64,000 nt of DNA from Hymenoscyphus infarciens (GCA_001414345.1 LLCB01000069.1:124001-188000); one strand, 5' to 3'. Shown: positions 10,757-24,588, counted from the stretch's first letter. A program made the numbers and translations. The notes: generated from the letters alone by a model not told the origin.

Positions 10757-12098
10757 ATGGATGAGTCCGATACTAGTAAGGTCTCCCTTCTAGTGCCCCA
10801 TATCTCGATCCGCTTCCTAGTGCCCGCCGGCGCAACACCAAAAATTCAGCCTCGTCAACAACTTTGCTAACAGCAAACAAGCATCTCAATCCTCCTACGA
10901 AGGAACCACCACTCCCCCTCCTCTCGCCGGTCACCCTCCCGCCTTAACAAGAATGGCAACCGTAGGAAACATCCCTCAGGGCAACAAAGCCAGACCCTTC
11001 GAGTATGTTTCCCCTCCGATGCTTTTGAACATCTGACTCACACCCCTCAGTATTGTACAAACCTACCACCGTCTCCTCCGCGAAGACCCAGACCTTACTA
11101 TGCCCGTAGCAGCAATCGAAGCCCTCATCGAACTCCTAGTCCAATCCCGCGCCGTAACAATCTTCGAAACGCTCGACCTTGTAAAAACTCAATCCGACTA
11201 CCTCAAATCGCGGATTCCAAATTCGATATCCCTTTCCGCAGGCACAGATCTCTTTCAACGGTACATGATTTCCTCCTTAAAACCTACAAGTACTGGAAAC
11301 TTCGACTCTGTGCGACAACATCTTTTGAGTAATGGACGGTTGTTTGTTAGTCGTGCAAAAGCAGGACGGGAACGAATTGCGAATTATGGACGGAATTTCG
11401 TGAGAGATGGGAGCGTGGTACTTACGCATGGGGGATCGAGGGTTGTGGGGTCGTTGTTGAGTAAAGCTGCGGAGGCTAGTGCAAGTGGTGGAAATGTGAG
11501 GTTCAACGTAATTTATGTGATGAATGATGCGCGAAGTTCGGAGAGCAAATCTGTTGTTTCGGCGTTACGAGCGAAGGGTGTTCCAGTTGCTACTATCCCG
11601 GAAGGAGCAGTTGGATATGCAATGGGCAAAGTAGATTTGGTCATTGTTGGTGCGGAAGGTGTTGTCGAAAACGGAGGTATCATTTCGAGATTGGGGACTT
11701 ACCAAATCGCACTTCTTGCCAAGGCAGCAGGAAAGCCATTTTATGTTGCGGCGGAGAGTCACAAGTTTGTGAGGTTATATCCGCTGGGTCAATATGATCT
11801 GGGGATTGATCAGGAGGTTATTAAGTTCGAGACCGAGGATGAGGTGGAGAAGGGTGATCACAAATTTACCGATTCTACGCCGAAAGTGTTGGAGAGGATG
11901 GATTATTTCGGGGGTGTTGAGGCGATAAAACCTAATACTGCGGTTGATGCTGTGGATTTCACTGTAAGTGCTGCTCTTCGGGTGATTCATGAAGCTAACG
12001 TGAAATAGCCTCCAGCATTGGTATCAGCATTGATTACTGAATCGGGAGTTTTGACACCAAGTGCGGTCAGTGAGGAGTTGATCAGTGTTTGGTATTGA
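10757..12098 (+). CDS. GCN3: Translation initiation factor eIF2B subunit alpha
   Basis: Regulatory subunit of eIF2B, the guanine nucleotide exchange factor for eIF2. In yeast Gcn3 is needed to sense phosphorylated eIF2 in general amino-acid control. Exons read as 10757-10775, 10882-11002, 11051-11963 and 12009-12098, giving 380 aa. This is longer than yeast Gcn3 because of a Thr/Pro-rich insertion near residues 10-40. Family sequence is strong: IVQTYHRLLREDPDLTMPVA, the GSVVLTHGGSRVV block, VIYVMNDARSSESK, GAVGYAMGKVDLVIVGAEGV, ENGGIISRLGTYQIALLAKA and KPFYVAAESHKFVRLYPL. The last exon restores the conserved end PPALVSALITESGVLTPSAV. Introns have good GT-AG sites, and the first has a GCTAAC branch at about 10875. 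Without the last intron the frame would stop at 12006-12008. Confidence 0.94.
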
Positions 12099-12330
12099 GG
12101 AGAATCTTAAATTAATAATCTAGATTCAAAATTCGCCAGAGGGGCACGGCACTTTGCGCCAGCCCGGTGTATTCATAGTTCGTCCCAATGATTTTGGCAA
12201 GGAGACTAAGAAGAAAATGAATCTCACCCGGGCTTACCATTTGGTTAGAGGAGGGGTGAAATTTCCAAGTAAGCCTCTGTCTCGGACGTTCTATAGCAAG
12301 TATAAGATATTCAAGAAGCCTTAGATATAT
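12099..12330 (+). pseudogene. Possible coding remnant of unknown origin at the edge of the AT-rich block
   Basis: Between a stop at 12121 and a stop at 12322-12324 a 66-codon frame stays open with protein-like composition, including QPGVFIVRPNDFG and MNLTRAYHLVRGGVKFP. A GTAAGC donor-like site follows at about 12269. It is not a continuation of GCN3. I do not recognise the family. It may be a piece of a gene broken by the adjoining repeats, or chance. Confidence 0.25.
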
Positions 12331-12890
12331 GTTATATACTCTATAAGAAGCAAATAGCAGGAGACTTTGCTCTGAAATAAGTGAGAGAAAGTATTATAGA
12401 TAGCTAGTATCAAATGAATACGAGATTAAGAAAGCTAATTTTATATACTAAGACTATTCTTTTTCTAATAATCTAGTTTTTTTATTCTTAATTATAAGTA
12501 GTACTAGTAATAGTATTTAAAAGACTATACTACTATAGTATAGTATTAGAAACCTCCTTTAATATATACTATTTATATTACTTAAATCACTCTAATAAAT
12601 AGTAGTAGAGCTTCTATTAAAAGGTTTAAGAAAATTAGACTTTTAATATTTTATAATTATAAATGAAGTAAGTATTTTAACTAGAAATCAAGTATATTTC
12701 TCTAATTATTTCCTTACTCTTTTACTCTCTTTTCTTTCTCTTTTAATTTATCTAAAGAAGAAACGTAAGAATAGAAGAAGTAAAAGAGAAGTTATAGTAG
12801 TAGAGATAGATATTATAAAAGACACGTAGAGTACTACGTATTATAGTATATAAATCTTAGATAAGAAACTAACTAGCTTAAAAGCTTCTA
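12331..12890. other. RIP-like AT-rich DNA, no recognisable element
   Basis: The sequence is TA-rich with few CA or TG dinucleotides and scattered stops in all frames. I see no terminal repeats or protein motifs. It is the left edge of the large degraded block. Confidence 0.55.
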
Positions 12891-14078
12891 TATAATAGTC
12901 TAGTTCTGGTTTCAGACCTGTCACGTGACTCTTTCACCGCCTGGCAGAATCCTATATATTAGTATTATTCAGAGCTATCTCTGCTCTTTATCTTAGTTTT
13001 CGTATTAATAACTACGAATAGACTACTTCTCTACTCTATTCTTATCTTATTATTATATTAAACTAAGGTTACTCTTCTTATTCTATAAAGGATTTAAAAT
13101 ATATTAGACTTTTAATCTTAGCTCTATTCTAGCCTCTCTACCGCCGACTCTATAACTCTTTTAAAGAGCTTTTAGACCTCTCGCTAGCGACTCTTAAATA
13201 GATACTAAGCTTAAGACCTCTCTCTAGTATCTTCGGATTCTCTTCTTCTAGTATCTTCGGATCCTCTTCTTCTAATATCTTTAGATCTCTCTTTTTAGAG
13301 TCTACGAACCTCTCTCTCTCTCTCTTCTAATAGCTAGTATCTAACTACTAAATTCTAATAATAGACTCTAATATTATACGCTAGGTATATAACTTTAGCT
13401 CTCTTATTAAGAAGAAATATTAATACGCTTATATAATCGACGCTTTAATAAGATAGCTTATCTAGCTTATTATTAGTTAGTCTAAGCCTTCTATTAATAA
13501 GAAGAAGCTCTTCTACGCTCTAATAAAAGAAGCCTTTTAAGTAGACCTTCTTACTCTTACTTATATTATTTTCTAATAACTCTTAAAGCCTTCTTCTTCT
13601 TCTCTTAATATTATAAAAGCTGATATTTTAAAAGCTTTTAAAGCCTATACTTTAGTAATTAACAAAATCGTAGAAGTATATATTAGTCGCTTAGCGGATT
13701 ATATAAATTAGTATTAGAAAGCGAATATAGAGAGTTTTAAGTAACTCGGCGTATAGCTAGTATCTTACTACTCTTATAGAGCTAGTATCTTATAGCTGCC
13801 TTAGTAGAAGAAAGAGTATAGGCTTAGACTAGTAGATATATAGATAGACAAGTATACTGGTTTTTAGAGCTATAGAGCTTAAGAGCGAGCTCTACTAAAG
13901 AGAGAGAAATATAATAGTCTAGTTCTAGTTTTAGACCTATTATATAACTTCTCACTACCTAGTAGAATCTTATATATTAGTATTATTCAGAGCTATCTTC
14001 GCTCTTTACCTTTAGTTTTCGTATTAATAACTACGAATAGACTACTTCTCTACTCTACTTCTACTTTATTATTATATA
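12891..14078 (+). mobile_element. Short LTR element with 170-bp LTRs (TRIM-like), degraded
   Basis: Direct repeats at 12891-13060 and 13910-14078 share their whole length, including GTATTAATAACTACGAATAG and CTACTTCTCTACTCTA. They start TATAATAG, as expected of TG changed to TA. The interior is about 850 bp and starts AACTAAGGTTACTCTTC, as in the element at 14842. It is rich in repeated CCTCTCTCTAGTATCTTCGG-like phrases and has no pol motif. The left LTR keeps an unmutated stretch (12925-12955, with CACGTGAC). The length and lack of pol suggest a terminal-repeat retrotransposon in miniature. The flanks do not show a clear duplication. Confidence 0.75.
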
Positions 14079-14841
14079 GAGATAGATATTTAAGCTAAGT
14101 TGATTTAAATAATAGCTTAATTATCTTTAGCGCTTATTAATAATCTATAATCTAGTGAATTTAGACTCTTATACGAATTCTTTATTTATCTTATTTAAAA
14201 GAACTATTAGAGAGAAAAAAGAAGAAATATTATAAAAAGTTCTTAAATACTAGCTATACTATTAGTATCTCTAGTACTTCTAGTATATATTTAATATACT
14301 TATCTCTTAAGTATTCTACTAGAATAATACTAGTTATAATAGAGCTACTAGCTAGTATATTTAGAGCTAAATATATTAAGTATATAAGAGGTAATAGAAG
14401 TAAATATATATATTATTATATAATTTTATAAGAAACGTTTCTCTTTATTTCTAAGTTCTATTTTATATATTATCTATATAAGAAAGTCTTTATAAAGTAA
14501 TTTAAAAGATTATAATAATAATAGTAGATCTTTAATAAAATAATTTATTTTAAAGTTTTAGCTTAGATTATTATAAAATTAGTATTATAAATACTAGTTA
14601 AATATATTTTAAGTTTAAAAGCTTTTAAAACTAATATATTATAATAATATAAAACGTACTCTAAAAAGGTATATAAAAGTGTCTTTAAAAGAGTAAAATA
14701 ATATAGAAGAAAAGCTAATTATAAGAGATTAGATAGTATAAAAAGAACTAAAACTCGAAGTCTAAATCTTTTATAAATTAGATAATAGAAAATAATAACT
14801 ACTAAACGCTAATATAAGTGCTAAAATCTTCTATATATAGT
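14079..14841. other. RIP-like AT-rich DNA, no recognisable element
   Basis: TA-rich sequence with stops in every frame lies between two LTR elements. No terminal repeat, satellite monomer or protein motif could be recognised. It is probably mutated older transposon DNA. Confidence 0.5.
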
Positions 14842-17566
14842 TGTAATAGTATACTATTATCCTAGATAGCTAGGAGTATCTGCTATATATAAGATTTCAG
14901 TAGTTATTATCTTATATTATCTGTTTTAGAAAGGTTACGTAGGTTCGGGCTTTTATATTAGCCGACGTATAACGTTAGTCGGTTTCAGACCCTTTTATAC
15001 TATTCGAACCTCTTATATATTAGTATCGTTTAGAGCTATCTTCGCTCTTTACCTTTAGTTTTTATATTAATAACTACGAATAGACTACTTCTCTACTCTA
15101 CTCCTGTCTTATTATTATATTAAACTAAAGGTTACTCTTCTTATTAGACTTCTTAACCTTACTTCTATTCTAGCCTCTCTACTACTAACTCTACGAACCT
15201 CTTTAAACGGCTTCCTAGACCTCTTACTAGTAACTCTCGAATTAATACTAAGCTTAAGACCTCTCTCTAGCTTCGGATCCCCTTCTACTAGTATCTAACC
15301 TCTCTCTAGTATTAGATCCTCTTCTAATATCTAACCTCTCTCTAGTATCTTCAGATCCTCTCTCTCTAATATCTTTAGATCCCCTTCCTCTAATATCTTT
15401 AGATCCTCTCCTTCTAGTATCTTTAGATCTCTCTCCTCTAGCGTTTATAGACCTCCTTCTAGTATCTTTAGATCCTCCTCTCTCTCTTTTTTCGACTTTA
15501 TATTAATAGTTCTATTATAAGGTGTTAAACGACCTTCTAAGACTACCTCTCTTTTTAAAAGACCTTTTAAACTCTCTCTAACCTATAACTATATACTAAA
15601 ATAAATTTAGATAATATATAGATAATAGGTAGACGAGATAGAGATAAAAGACATATAAAGAATAAAATAATTAGTTAGTTAAGAGATAGAGGATAAAATT
15701 ATAAGTAAACTTTAAAGTTAATAACCAAATCCTACTTTTAAACTCTTACTAATCTAATCTTTATTTAAACTCTCCTTTACTATTAAAAAAGCTCTAATTT
15801 AGACCTCTTTTACTTATAAGCCTCTATCTCTAATACCTTTCTACTACTTCCTAACTCTTGAATTAGATATAAATTAGTTAAAATACGTTTTTTATTAAGA
15901 TAAAACTTAGAAGTAAGCTCTTAGCTAAGTTATTACTATTAATCTTAACTAAACATTATCTAAAAGAGATAGAAGTAGAATTAGAAGAAGAATATGTTAA
16001 AGAAACTTTTACTAACTTTAAAAGATTACTTTTCGAGTATAGTTATACTTAGAGAGATACTAGAATTAAAACGCTTCTTTTATATATAAGATATACCTTA
16101 GCTTATCTAAATCCCTTATAATATAATAGTAACTCTTCTTTAAAATTAGAAGATAATAATTAAGTTCTTAAATACCTCTAAAAGAAACAAGGTAATATAG
16201 TAACTTTCGATAATAACTTCGCTTTTAACTAGCTAAAACTACTCTTTTTATTATCTCTAGTTACTTAGATAATATAACAACCTTTGATAATAACGTATTT
16301 AACTAGCTAAAACTACCTCTTCTCTTATTATCTTAAACTTTAGATAGCGAAACTCTTTAACATTTAGTAATAAACTCTTTTAACTAGCTAAAACCACTTC
16401 TTTTATTATCTCTAGATACTTAGATAATTTAATAAACTTTAGTAATAACTTCGCCTTTAACTAACTAGAACTACTCCTTTTATTATCTTAAACATTAGAT
16501 AATAATTTTAACTTTAACATTTAGTAATAACTTCGTTTTTAACTAGCTAAAACTCTACTAACTCTAGTATAGAGTCTTATATTCTTTACTTTCTTTCACT
16601 TCTAACTAGGCTAGAAGTCCTTTTTTTTTTTTTTTTTTTAAACTTTCAAATCAGATATAAATTAAATTAGTACGCTTTTGAAAGGATAGTAACCTCTTAG
16701 CTAAGTTATTACTATCTATAATAATATCGACTTTTTAGTTCTAACTTTATTCTAAACTTTTTTAAACCTATACTCTTTTTCATTTAAATTCGACTTAGAT
16801 ATAAATTAGTACGCTCTCAAAGTAAGCTCTTAGTTAAGTTATTACTACTAATCATAACCGAACGACTTCTAACTCTACTCTAAATTCGTCTCTAACTCTA
16901 CTTTAAACTTTTTCTACTTTAAACTTTTTCTAATTTTACTTTAAACTTTTTCTAACCTTCTAGATAGATTAGACTACTCTTTTTTAGTAAACGCTTACTT
17001 TAATATTAAAGGATTAAAAACGAAGTCTCTCTTTTACAAGTATCTACAAATTAGTTCGGTTACGATTTAGACTTAAAATCAATATCTCGTCTTATTTATA
17101 ATAAAATATAATTAATCTTCGAACCGGGTTAGCTACGATTTAGACCCTAGCCTTCTCGCTTATAATAAAGTTAATAAATATAATAAATACTTTAACCTTA
17201 ATAATAATACTATAATATCCCAATTTAGCCTTAAATAATAAGAGATAGATAGACTTAAGAACGAGTCTTTTTTAAGAGAGAGAGATATAATAGTATACTA
17301 TTATCCTAGATAGCTAAGAGTACCTGCTATATATAAGGTTTTAGTAGTTATTATCTTATATTATCTGTTTTAGGAAGGTTACGTAGGTTTAAGCTTTTAT
17401 ATTAGCTAACGTATAACGTTAGTCGGTTTCGAACTCTTTTATACTATCTAAACCTCTTATATATTAGCATCGTTTAGAGCTATCTTCGCTCTTTATCTTT
17501 AGTTTTCGCGTTAATAACTACGAATAGACTACTTCTCTACTCTACTCCTGCCTTGTTATTATATTA
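14842..17566 (+). mobile_element. LTR retroelement without visible pol, 281-bp LTRs, target duplication TAGT
   Basis: The LTRs are at 14842-15122 and 17286-17566, both 281 bp. The left begins TGTAATAGTATAC, and the right has TA in place of TG. TAGT flanks both ends (14838-14841 and 17567-17570). The 3' part of the LTR matches the 170-bp LTR of the element at 12891; the U3-like part is extra. The interior of about 2.2 kb has repeated phrases such as TTTAACTAGCTAAAACTAC every 80-110 bp at 16190-16600. I could find no integrase, RT or RNase H motif. It is probably a large non-autonomous derivative. Confidence 0.8.
16190..16600. repeat. Internal tandem repeat of the LTR element
   Basis: The phrase TAATAACTTCG...TTAACTAGCTAAAACTAC recurs at least five times with spacing of roughly 75-110 bases, each followed by a TTATTATCT stretch. 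It lies in the interior of the 14842-17566 element and looks like an ancient in-element tandem duplication. Confidence 0.65.
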
Positions 17567-17629
17567 TAGTAAGTAAACTCGGCTATTTAAGATAGCTAGC
17601 TATTATATATTATTTTAAGTTTAATTTAA

Positions 17630-17850
17630 GAATTTAGTATTTTATATTAAAAAAGTAAAAAAATAATATTAAACTTAAATTAAACTAAGCTATATTAGAT
17701 TCTAGCTTATATTATATTAAACTTAGTATTATTATAACTAGATAAGTATATTTTAAACTTAAACTATTTTAAAACTATAATATATATAATTATAATTTAA
17801 GAATTTTAAATTCTATATTAAAAAACTAAACTTATATTAACTTTTAGTTT
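17630..17850 (-). repeat. 173-bp satellite, about 1.3 monomers, reverse orientation
   Basis: The reverse complement of this segment aligns with the satellite unit that fills 31.5-34.5 kb. It has the same order of landmarks: AAATTCTTAAATTATA, the TTTTAAG...AAAATATACTTAT stretch, ATAATACTAAGTTTAAT and ATAAGCTAGAA. It is cut on the left by the LTR element ending at 17566 and joins the satellite-edge sequence on the right. Confidence 0.75.
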
Positions 17851-18418
17851 ATATTAATAGAACTCTATTAATATAAGAGTTAATAAAGTATTATATCGTC
17901 GCGTTAGAGCTAGAAATATAGAACTAGAACCGTGTTATAATTAGACTTAGATACTAATACTATTAATAAAAGACTAAGAGAGTTACTAAAGATTACTATA
18001 TTAAGTAGAACTTAGCTAATAATATATTAGATATAGATAATATATCGATATATATCGCTATATTAAGCTAAATAATCGTTAAATAGGAAATCCGTGCTAG
18101 TAACTAATAGAAACTATAGGCTCGACTTTAAGTAAAGTTAAATAATAGAAGTAAGTACTTAAGTTTAAAGTAATTAATCGAGATATATTAATATAGTATT
18201 TATATAAAAGAAACTTCGCTTTTGAATTCAAAAAGAGTAAAGTATATTATATGATTTATATTTATTATAAAGAGCTACTAGCTTAAAAAAAAACCGATAT
18301 AGATTAATAATCGTCTCTTTTTTACTAACGATATATCGCGCTAATTATATTAGAGTAAAAGAGAATCGATTTATATCGAGAGCTGATTATTAATAATTTA
18401 TCGATATAAAAGTATTAG

Positions 18419-18589
18419 TGTTAGTATAACTTATAGTTATAAAAGCGATATAAAAAGAGTTATATTATCGTTCGTATATACCGAGTAAAGCTAGCTACGA
18501 TACCTACTTAAGTAGCTCTTAAGCGAGAAGCACGTGTGTCTATATATACTAATCTAAATCGCTATTTACCTCTTAAATATATACTAACA
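18419..18589 (-). repeat. 3' LTR of the Copia element
   Basis: 171 bp with TG and CA termini. It differs from its partner at 24418 by scattered changes, mostly C/T and G/A. Confidence 0.88.
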
Positions 18590-21500
18590 CTAGCACTTCT
18601 TCAAAACGACAGAAGTTACTCTAAACTATTAAAAATCATATATCTAAGCTAACTAATTAGAGCTCTCTATTCTCTGTCCTCGACTAATAAGAAAGCTCTA
18701 TTTCAGTCTCTTATTTCGTTCTACCTATTCTATAAGGTTAATATCTAGCTTATTAGTATCGATTAACTTTTATAGAGTATTATAGTAACCCTTTTTAGTT
18801 ATAGTATCTATAGAATTACTCTTACTATTAATCTATTTAATCTTATTAATCTCTCTTAATTTATACGCTTTTTATAGATATATAATATTAATTATTAGTC
18901 GCTTCTCCTTAGTTATATCTAATTTAGCTATATATTTATAAATAGACTTTAAATTAGTATATACTATAAGTAGTACCTTAAATCCTAAGATGTTTTTAAA
19001 AGTCGATTTTATTAAAGCTATAATATTAAATCTAAAGCTTATTATATATAATTCTAATACTAAAACACTATAGGTAACTCTCTTATATTTAGTAGAAGAC
19101 TAATATAAGATATTAGTATTATTATCTTTATCTATAAGAGTAATAATATAACTGATTTATAATAATAAGTTCTTATTATTAGCAAATAATCTATTAGTAA
19201 AAGTATATAACTTTAGAAAAGATTTATCTAACTTAACGAATTTAAGCTCTCTTATAGTATTATCGATTTACTACTAAATTCGTTTATTAAGAAGAGAAAT
19301 ATCGTTATCTTAAGAATTAATAGTTTAAGTAGTATATAATAAGTTAAAAGCAGCCTTAGGTTAAGATAACGTAGCTAAGTATACTCCTCTAACACGCTAT
19401 ATAACATATTAATCTTTAGTATCTACTATATATAATATCTCTTTTATATTAGATATCTTAGTTAGAACTTCTTATACTAAATTTAAGTATTTTACATAAT
19501 CTTAAGTAAGAGATATAAAGCTATCTTAATACTTAGTAATTAGCCCTCTATTAAATTTAATTAGATAGTTAATAGTAAGTTCTTCTCTTTCTTTAGATAT
19601 AAAACCAGCCTTATTAATAGTAACCTCCTCTTTATTAGTAAAGGTATTATTAGCGAGTATAAGAGTATTATTAGTTTAAAAGCCTACTATACTAAAAGAA
19701 GTATTTAATTTTACTTACTCGTTATATTAGTATAACTTAGTATATAAAAGACAGAGGTCGAATATTAATTATTCTATTATAAGCCTTATAATATAGTGTT
19801 TATAGTATATTATAAACTAATAGTTACTAGCTTCTAAAATACTATATAATAGTCTAATTACTTTAAAGAATACATTCTCTTATTAAGAATAACCTTTAGA
19901 AGAGTATATAAAGAATTTCTAATTTAAGTTAGTTAATAATTATATATATACTTATATAATATCCTAAATAAATACTTATAAACCTAGAAGTATTATAGTA
20001 AGTATAAGGATTATTCTCTAGCTTACTCTCTAAATTATAAGTACTTAAGTAAGTACTAGTAACTTTCTAGTATTATTATATACTTAGATTACTAATCTTA
20101 ACTTCGTAAAAGTAAGTACTATACCCTTGAATTTAATATTATCTATAAAGCATAATCTAAATATTCTAGTATTAGAAGGTAATTCCTTCTAAGTAATAAT
20201 CTTAAAAACACTACGATTAATTAATCTATTAATCTTCTTTTATTACGATTTAATATATATTATACTATTATTAGCTATAAAAACTTTAATATTATAAGGT
20301 TCGCTTAAATTAGTAAGAAAGGTTTTAATATCTTTAAGAGTAATATAGTTGATATTATTAACAAGAGTATCTAACTACTAGAATAACACTTTAATATTAT
20401 CTAAAGGCCTCGAATACTTTTAGAGCTATTTACGTCCGCGCTTCTAGAGAGGTTCTAGTATAGTTTCTAGAATATTAGTATTTTAGTAGATTTGTAACTA
20501 TTGAAGTCGGTATTAGAGAGAAGGTGAATGTTATTTAATATCTTACCTACTCTATTAATTAAAAGTTCTCTCTTTTTTATAAGGTTATAGTATCGTTTTA
20601 GATAGTGCTATACTAGAAACTTTCTTAGTCGCTAGTACTATTCTAGAAGTTTTAGAAGTTTTAATAAAGTATAGCTTTATAATTATAGATTAAAACTTTA
20701 TAAGACTGCTTAGTAGTACTATAATATAGTTCTTATTCTCGATTTCTTAAAAGACAAAAGGTTCTATCTAAGACTTTATATACTCTCTCTATACTAAAAC
20801 GTCTAAATTTAAGAGCAAGTCTTTAACTTAGTTAATTAGTCTATTTTATATATTAAGAGCTTCTTTAACTTAATAAGATATAATCCACTTTTATATCTCT
20901 TAAGTAGCCTTTTTATAGGTCTTAGATCTTATAGAAATCAATTATAAAGATATATTAGTTATAGTTATTCGAGTATATACTCTATATACTAATAGAGTAG
21001 AAACTAGTCTATTTAGGTCTACTATATTATTAATTACTTTAAAGGCTATTTAAAGTACTAAACTTTATAAGAGATATAGCTCTTATTTATATATAATATT
21101 ATATACTTATTAAATTAGTCTATAGTAACGTTCTACTATACTAATTAAATTATATACCTTAACTAGTATAGTTTTCACTATAGTACTTATTCTAGTAGTA
21201 GAGTATATAAAGTCCTTTCTAATAAAGTTTATCTTAGCATCTATAATAATATAATCAAGGAGTCTAAGATATATATTAATCTAATATCTTTAAAAGACCT
21301 TCTATATAGTCGTCGCTTTTATATCTAGTAAAAAGTTACCTACTTAATACCTTATTACTTCGTCTATATAGTATAAGACTACCTACTTATTAAAGAAGAA
21401 AGTATTAATTAAAATACTATAATTAAATTCAAGGTCGTTATAAAAGGTAAACTTAAATCAGCTAAGCGAACTTCTATACTTTTAATAGTATTTATAAAAT

Positions 21501-23460
21501 TTAGTAAGATATTAAAAGATATCTTAGTTAATATAATATCTAGCTCTTTCTAGTATATATTATAATCTTAGTACTAATAAGTAGCTAAATCGCCTATAAA
21601 GTCGTTAAATATTAATATTCGTAAGAAATATTAAGTACTCCTATATAAAGTTATATATAGCTTTATCCTAGAGTAGAAAAGAGTATCTAAATCGTTATAT
21701 AATAGAGAACCTTTTAACTTCTAATCCTTTCTTATTCTCTTAAATAAGTATATTTTAAAGATTATTAAGAGTAATATTTAAGTTATCTATATCGTTAATA
21801 TAAAGGATAAAAGGAGTATTAGATTATACTATATAGAATTCAGCTTTTCTAATTAATATATTAATTATTATTAATTCTAAAGATAGAGCATATCTCTTAC
21901 TAAACTAGATATTAAATTAACTCTTTATACTTTTATTAATTAGAATACTTTTAATAAGTCTAATATATACGAGATATTAGTTATATTCTACACTTAACTT
22001 TTAAGCTACTCTAGTATTAATTATTATACTAAAGAAGTTCTCTTTTATATATCTTTTAGCTATTATTATAAACACCTTCTCTATAAATTCGTATATAACG
22101 TTAGAAGTGTTATTCGGGTTTTATAGGATATATCTATTAATAGCGTGTTTTTATACTAAACTTATTAAATTCGTAGTAAGGTGTTTAGTATTTAAGTTAT
22201 TAATAAACCCCGTAGTAGTAATATTATAATAGATAACTTCGTCGTTTAAGCTAGTATCTAATAAGTAACTATCTTCTTTTAATAGAGTAATAGTATAAAG
22301 CGTCTCTAATATCTCCTCCTCTTAAGTACTCTAAGTATATACTATATTTATATTATATACCTTTCTAGTATATCTATCTTACTTACCTTTAAAGTATCTA
22401 GAATTCTTATTAGTCTATTTAGTAAAGTAACGGTCCTACTCTTCTTAACTATAATTCTAAGATAAATAATCGTCCTTTCTATATATATAACATATCCTCT
22501 TCTTCTTATATCGATCTGTATTACCGAATTTATTCGTACTATATTATCTGCTCTTATAGAAGTGCCTCTTAGTTATTATAGTTTCGTTTATAACTATCTC
22601 TAAGTAGACTTTTATATAAGATTAGATCGAACTTTATAGGAGAGTAATAGTATTAGAAATTAAAGAGTCTTAGAGTAGAGTTAAAATTATAATAGTATAA
22701 TCTAGAACCTTTTTATACGTTAAAATTAGCTTATTCGAAAACTAACTATTAGTATAAAAGTCTATAGAGAGAGAAAATCTTAGTAAATTAAGTCTTAATA
22801 ATATATCCTTAAAAGACTATAATATTAATACTCTAAATACTTAAATTATCTCTTATAAATTAATATTATTCTACTTAGATAATTAGCCTCTTTTATAAAG
22901 TTTATCTTTAAAGTATTATTATATAGATATAGATAAAATTTTAAAAGATTAATTATTATCTTTGTTAAAAAGTATAGTATAAAAGTAATTTAAAGCGTTA
23001 CCTTTTAGTATAATAGAGAAGGTAAGAGAGTAAATCGCTAGTAACACCTTACTCCTCTTATATATATCTTTAAATATTATAACTTTAATTACAAAGTTAT
23101 CTTCTTTTCTACTATACTTTTAATCGTCTTTATATACTTTCATAAGAGTGCCTAATACGCGAGAGTAGTCTTAACTCTTTAAACTTCGAGAAGGTAATTT
23201 ATCTTCGAAATATACTATATTTATTCGTACTAGTAGCCTTCTATTATAATTATCTTATCGCTGATTATGTTCTAGATACTTAGAGGTATTATTGAAATCG
23301 TTACTACTAGTATCTTCGCTAAATTAATAGAATATAAAGAAGAAGGTCTAGTTATCTTTTAGTAGACCTAAAGGTTAGATTAAAGGTTATACTAGATCGC
23401 TTAGGTCTTTCCTTTTAGTTAGTAGAATTAAAGTCGTCGAAGGTGTCGGTTATTATATTA

Positions 23461-23493
<33 letters not shown>
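23461..23493. repeat. ATT microsatellite
   Basis: About eleven ATT/TTA triplets in a row inside the gag-side part of the Copia element. In the minus frame they would encode a run of one amino acid. Confidence 0.9.
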
Positions 23494-23495
<2 letters not shown>

Positions 23496-24417
23496 GTAGA
23501 TGCTTATAAAGCTTCGTTTCTAGCCTTCGTCTTAGATCAGGTGTTTTAAGTAATATTTTTAGCTAGAGGTTATTATTATTAGAGTTATTATTACTATAGC
23601 TTTTATTATCTTTTAATATATTCTACTATATATTTATAATAGGATCTTAATTCTTTAGTACTAGCTTCTACTAATACTATATCTTTTAATTCTTCGTCTA
23701 ACTACTTAGTTTAGTTAACCTTAGTAACGGTGTTATATAGTGCTTAAGATATAAGTATCTTATATCTATCTATCTTAACCTATATACCTCTTCTATAAAG
23801 TGTTTATTATAACTTAGTAGTAGTAGATTAGTAGATTTTAGCGAATTTATCTTAATCTTATCCTTTAAAGTTTACTTAAAATTCGTTCTAAAAAAGAAGG
23901 TCTTTGTTCTCTTCTTTAGTATACTCCTCTTCTCGTTCGGCTATAAAAATCATCTCTTCTATTTATATTAACTTTAGCTTTAATACTAGCTTTAGAGCTT
24001 GTTTTAGTACTAAAGTTAAAGCCTCTAAAGTCGTCGGAATCGGTGCTAGTGTGTCTATTATATTATAGATGTTATAGATATTATTATTACTTAAATTAAA
24101 TTTAGATATTATTGAAAGTCTGTTTATACTTTACTTAGTAGATTATAAGTAAAAGAGATATCGGGTTTTAGGTGAATAGGTGTCTTAGAGAGTATAAATT
24201 GTCTTAGTAGATAAAAGGAGATCGGTATTCGTAATCGACGCTTTCTATCTTAAAAAGCGTTTATAGTATATTATCGAAGAGTTATTTAAACAGTAGAAGG
24301 AGTTATAATCAGAGAAGAGGAGTCTACTAGTGATATTAAGTTTACTTTTATATAAGTATACTTATAGTAGAAATACACGAAGTAACTAAGTATCTAATCT
24401 ATACGTCTACTAATTAG

Positions 24418-24588
24418 TATTAGTATAACTTATAGTTATAAAAGCAATGTAAAAAGAGTTATATTATCGTTCGTATATACCGAGTAAAGCTAGCTACGAT
24501 GCCTACTTAAGTAGCTCTTAAGCGAGAAGCACGTGTGCCCACGTATACTAATCCGAATCGCTATTTACCTCTTGAATATATACCGACA
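24418..24588 (-). repeat. 5' LTR of the Copia element
   Basis: 171-bp partner of the LTR at 18419. It is followed by the target duplication ATTAG and the last bases of the hAT-like host element. Confidence 0.88.

Larger units (their letters stand above)
18419..24588 (-). mobile_element. Full-length Ty1/Copia retrotransposon, RIP-degraded, minus orientation
   Basis: Identical-length 171-bp LTRs lie at 18419-18589 and 24418-24588. The first has intact TG...CA ends (TGTTAGTATAAC to ATACTAACA). ATTAG flanks both sides, a 5-bp target duplication. On the minus strand the order is gag, a CCHC-like zinc knuckle near 22440-22510, integrase-core sequence near 21000-21350 (DARINFIRKDFIYS), and RNase H near 18880-18960 (ATAKLD-type region, TKEKRLIIN). 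Integrase before RNase H fits Copia. Stops interrupt every frame, mostly TAG/TAA where Trp or Gln is expected. It is inserted in the hAT-like element. Confidence 0.88.

Noticed and set aside
18419..24588. Possible functional Copia polyprotein
   Set aside because: Every frame has many TAG/TAA stops; the element is dead although its LTRs and order are clear.
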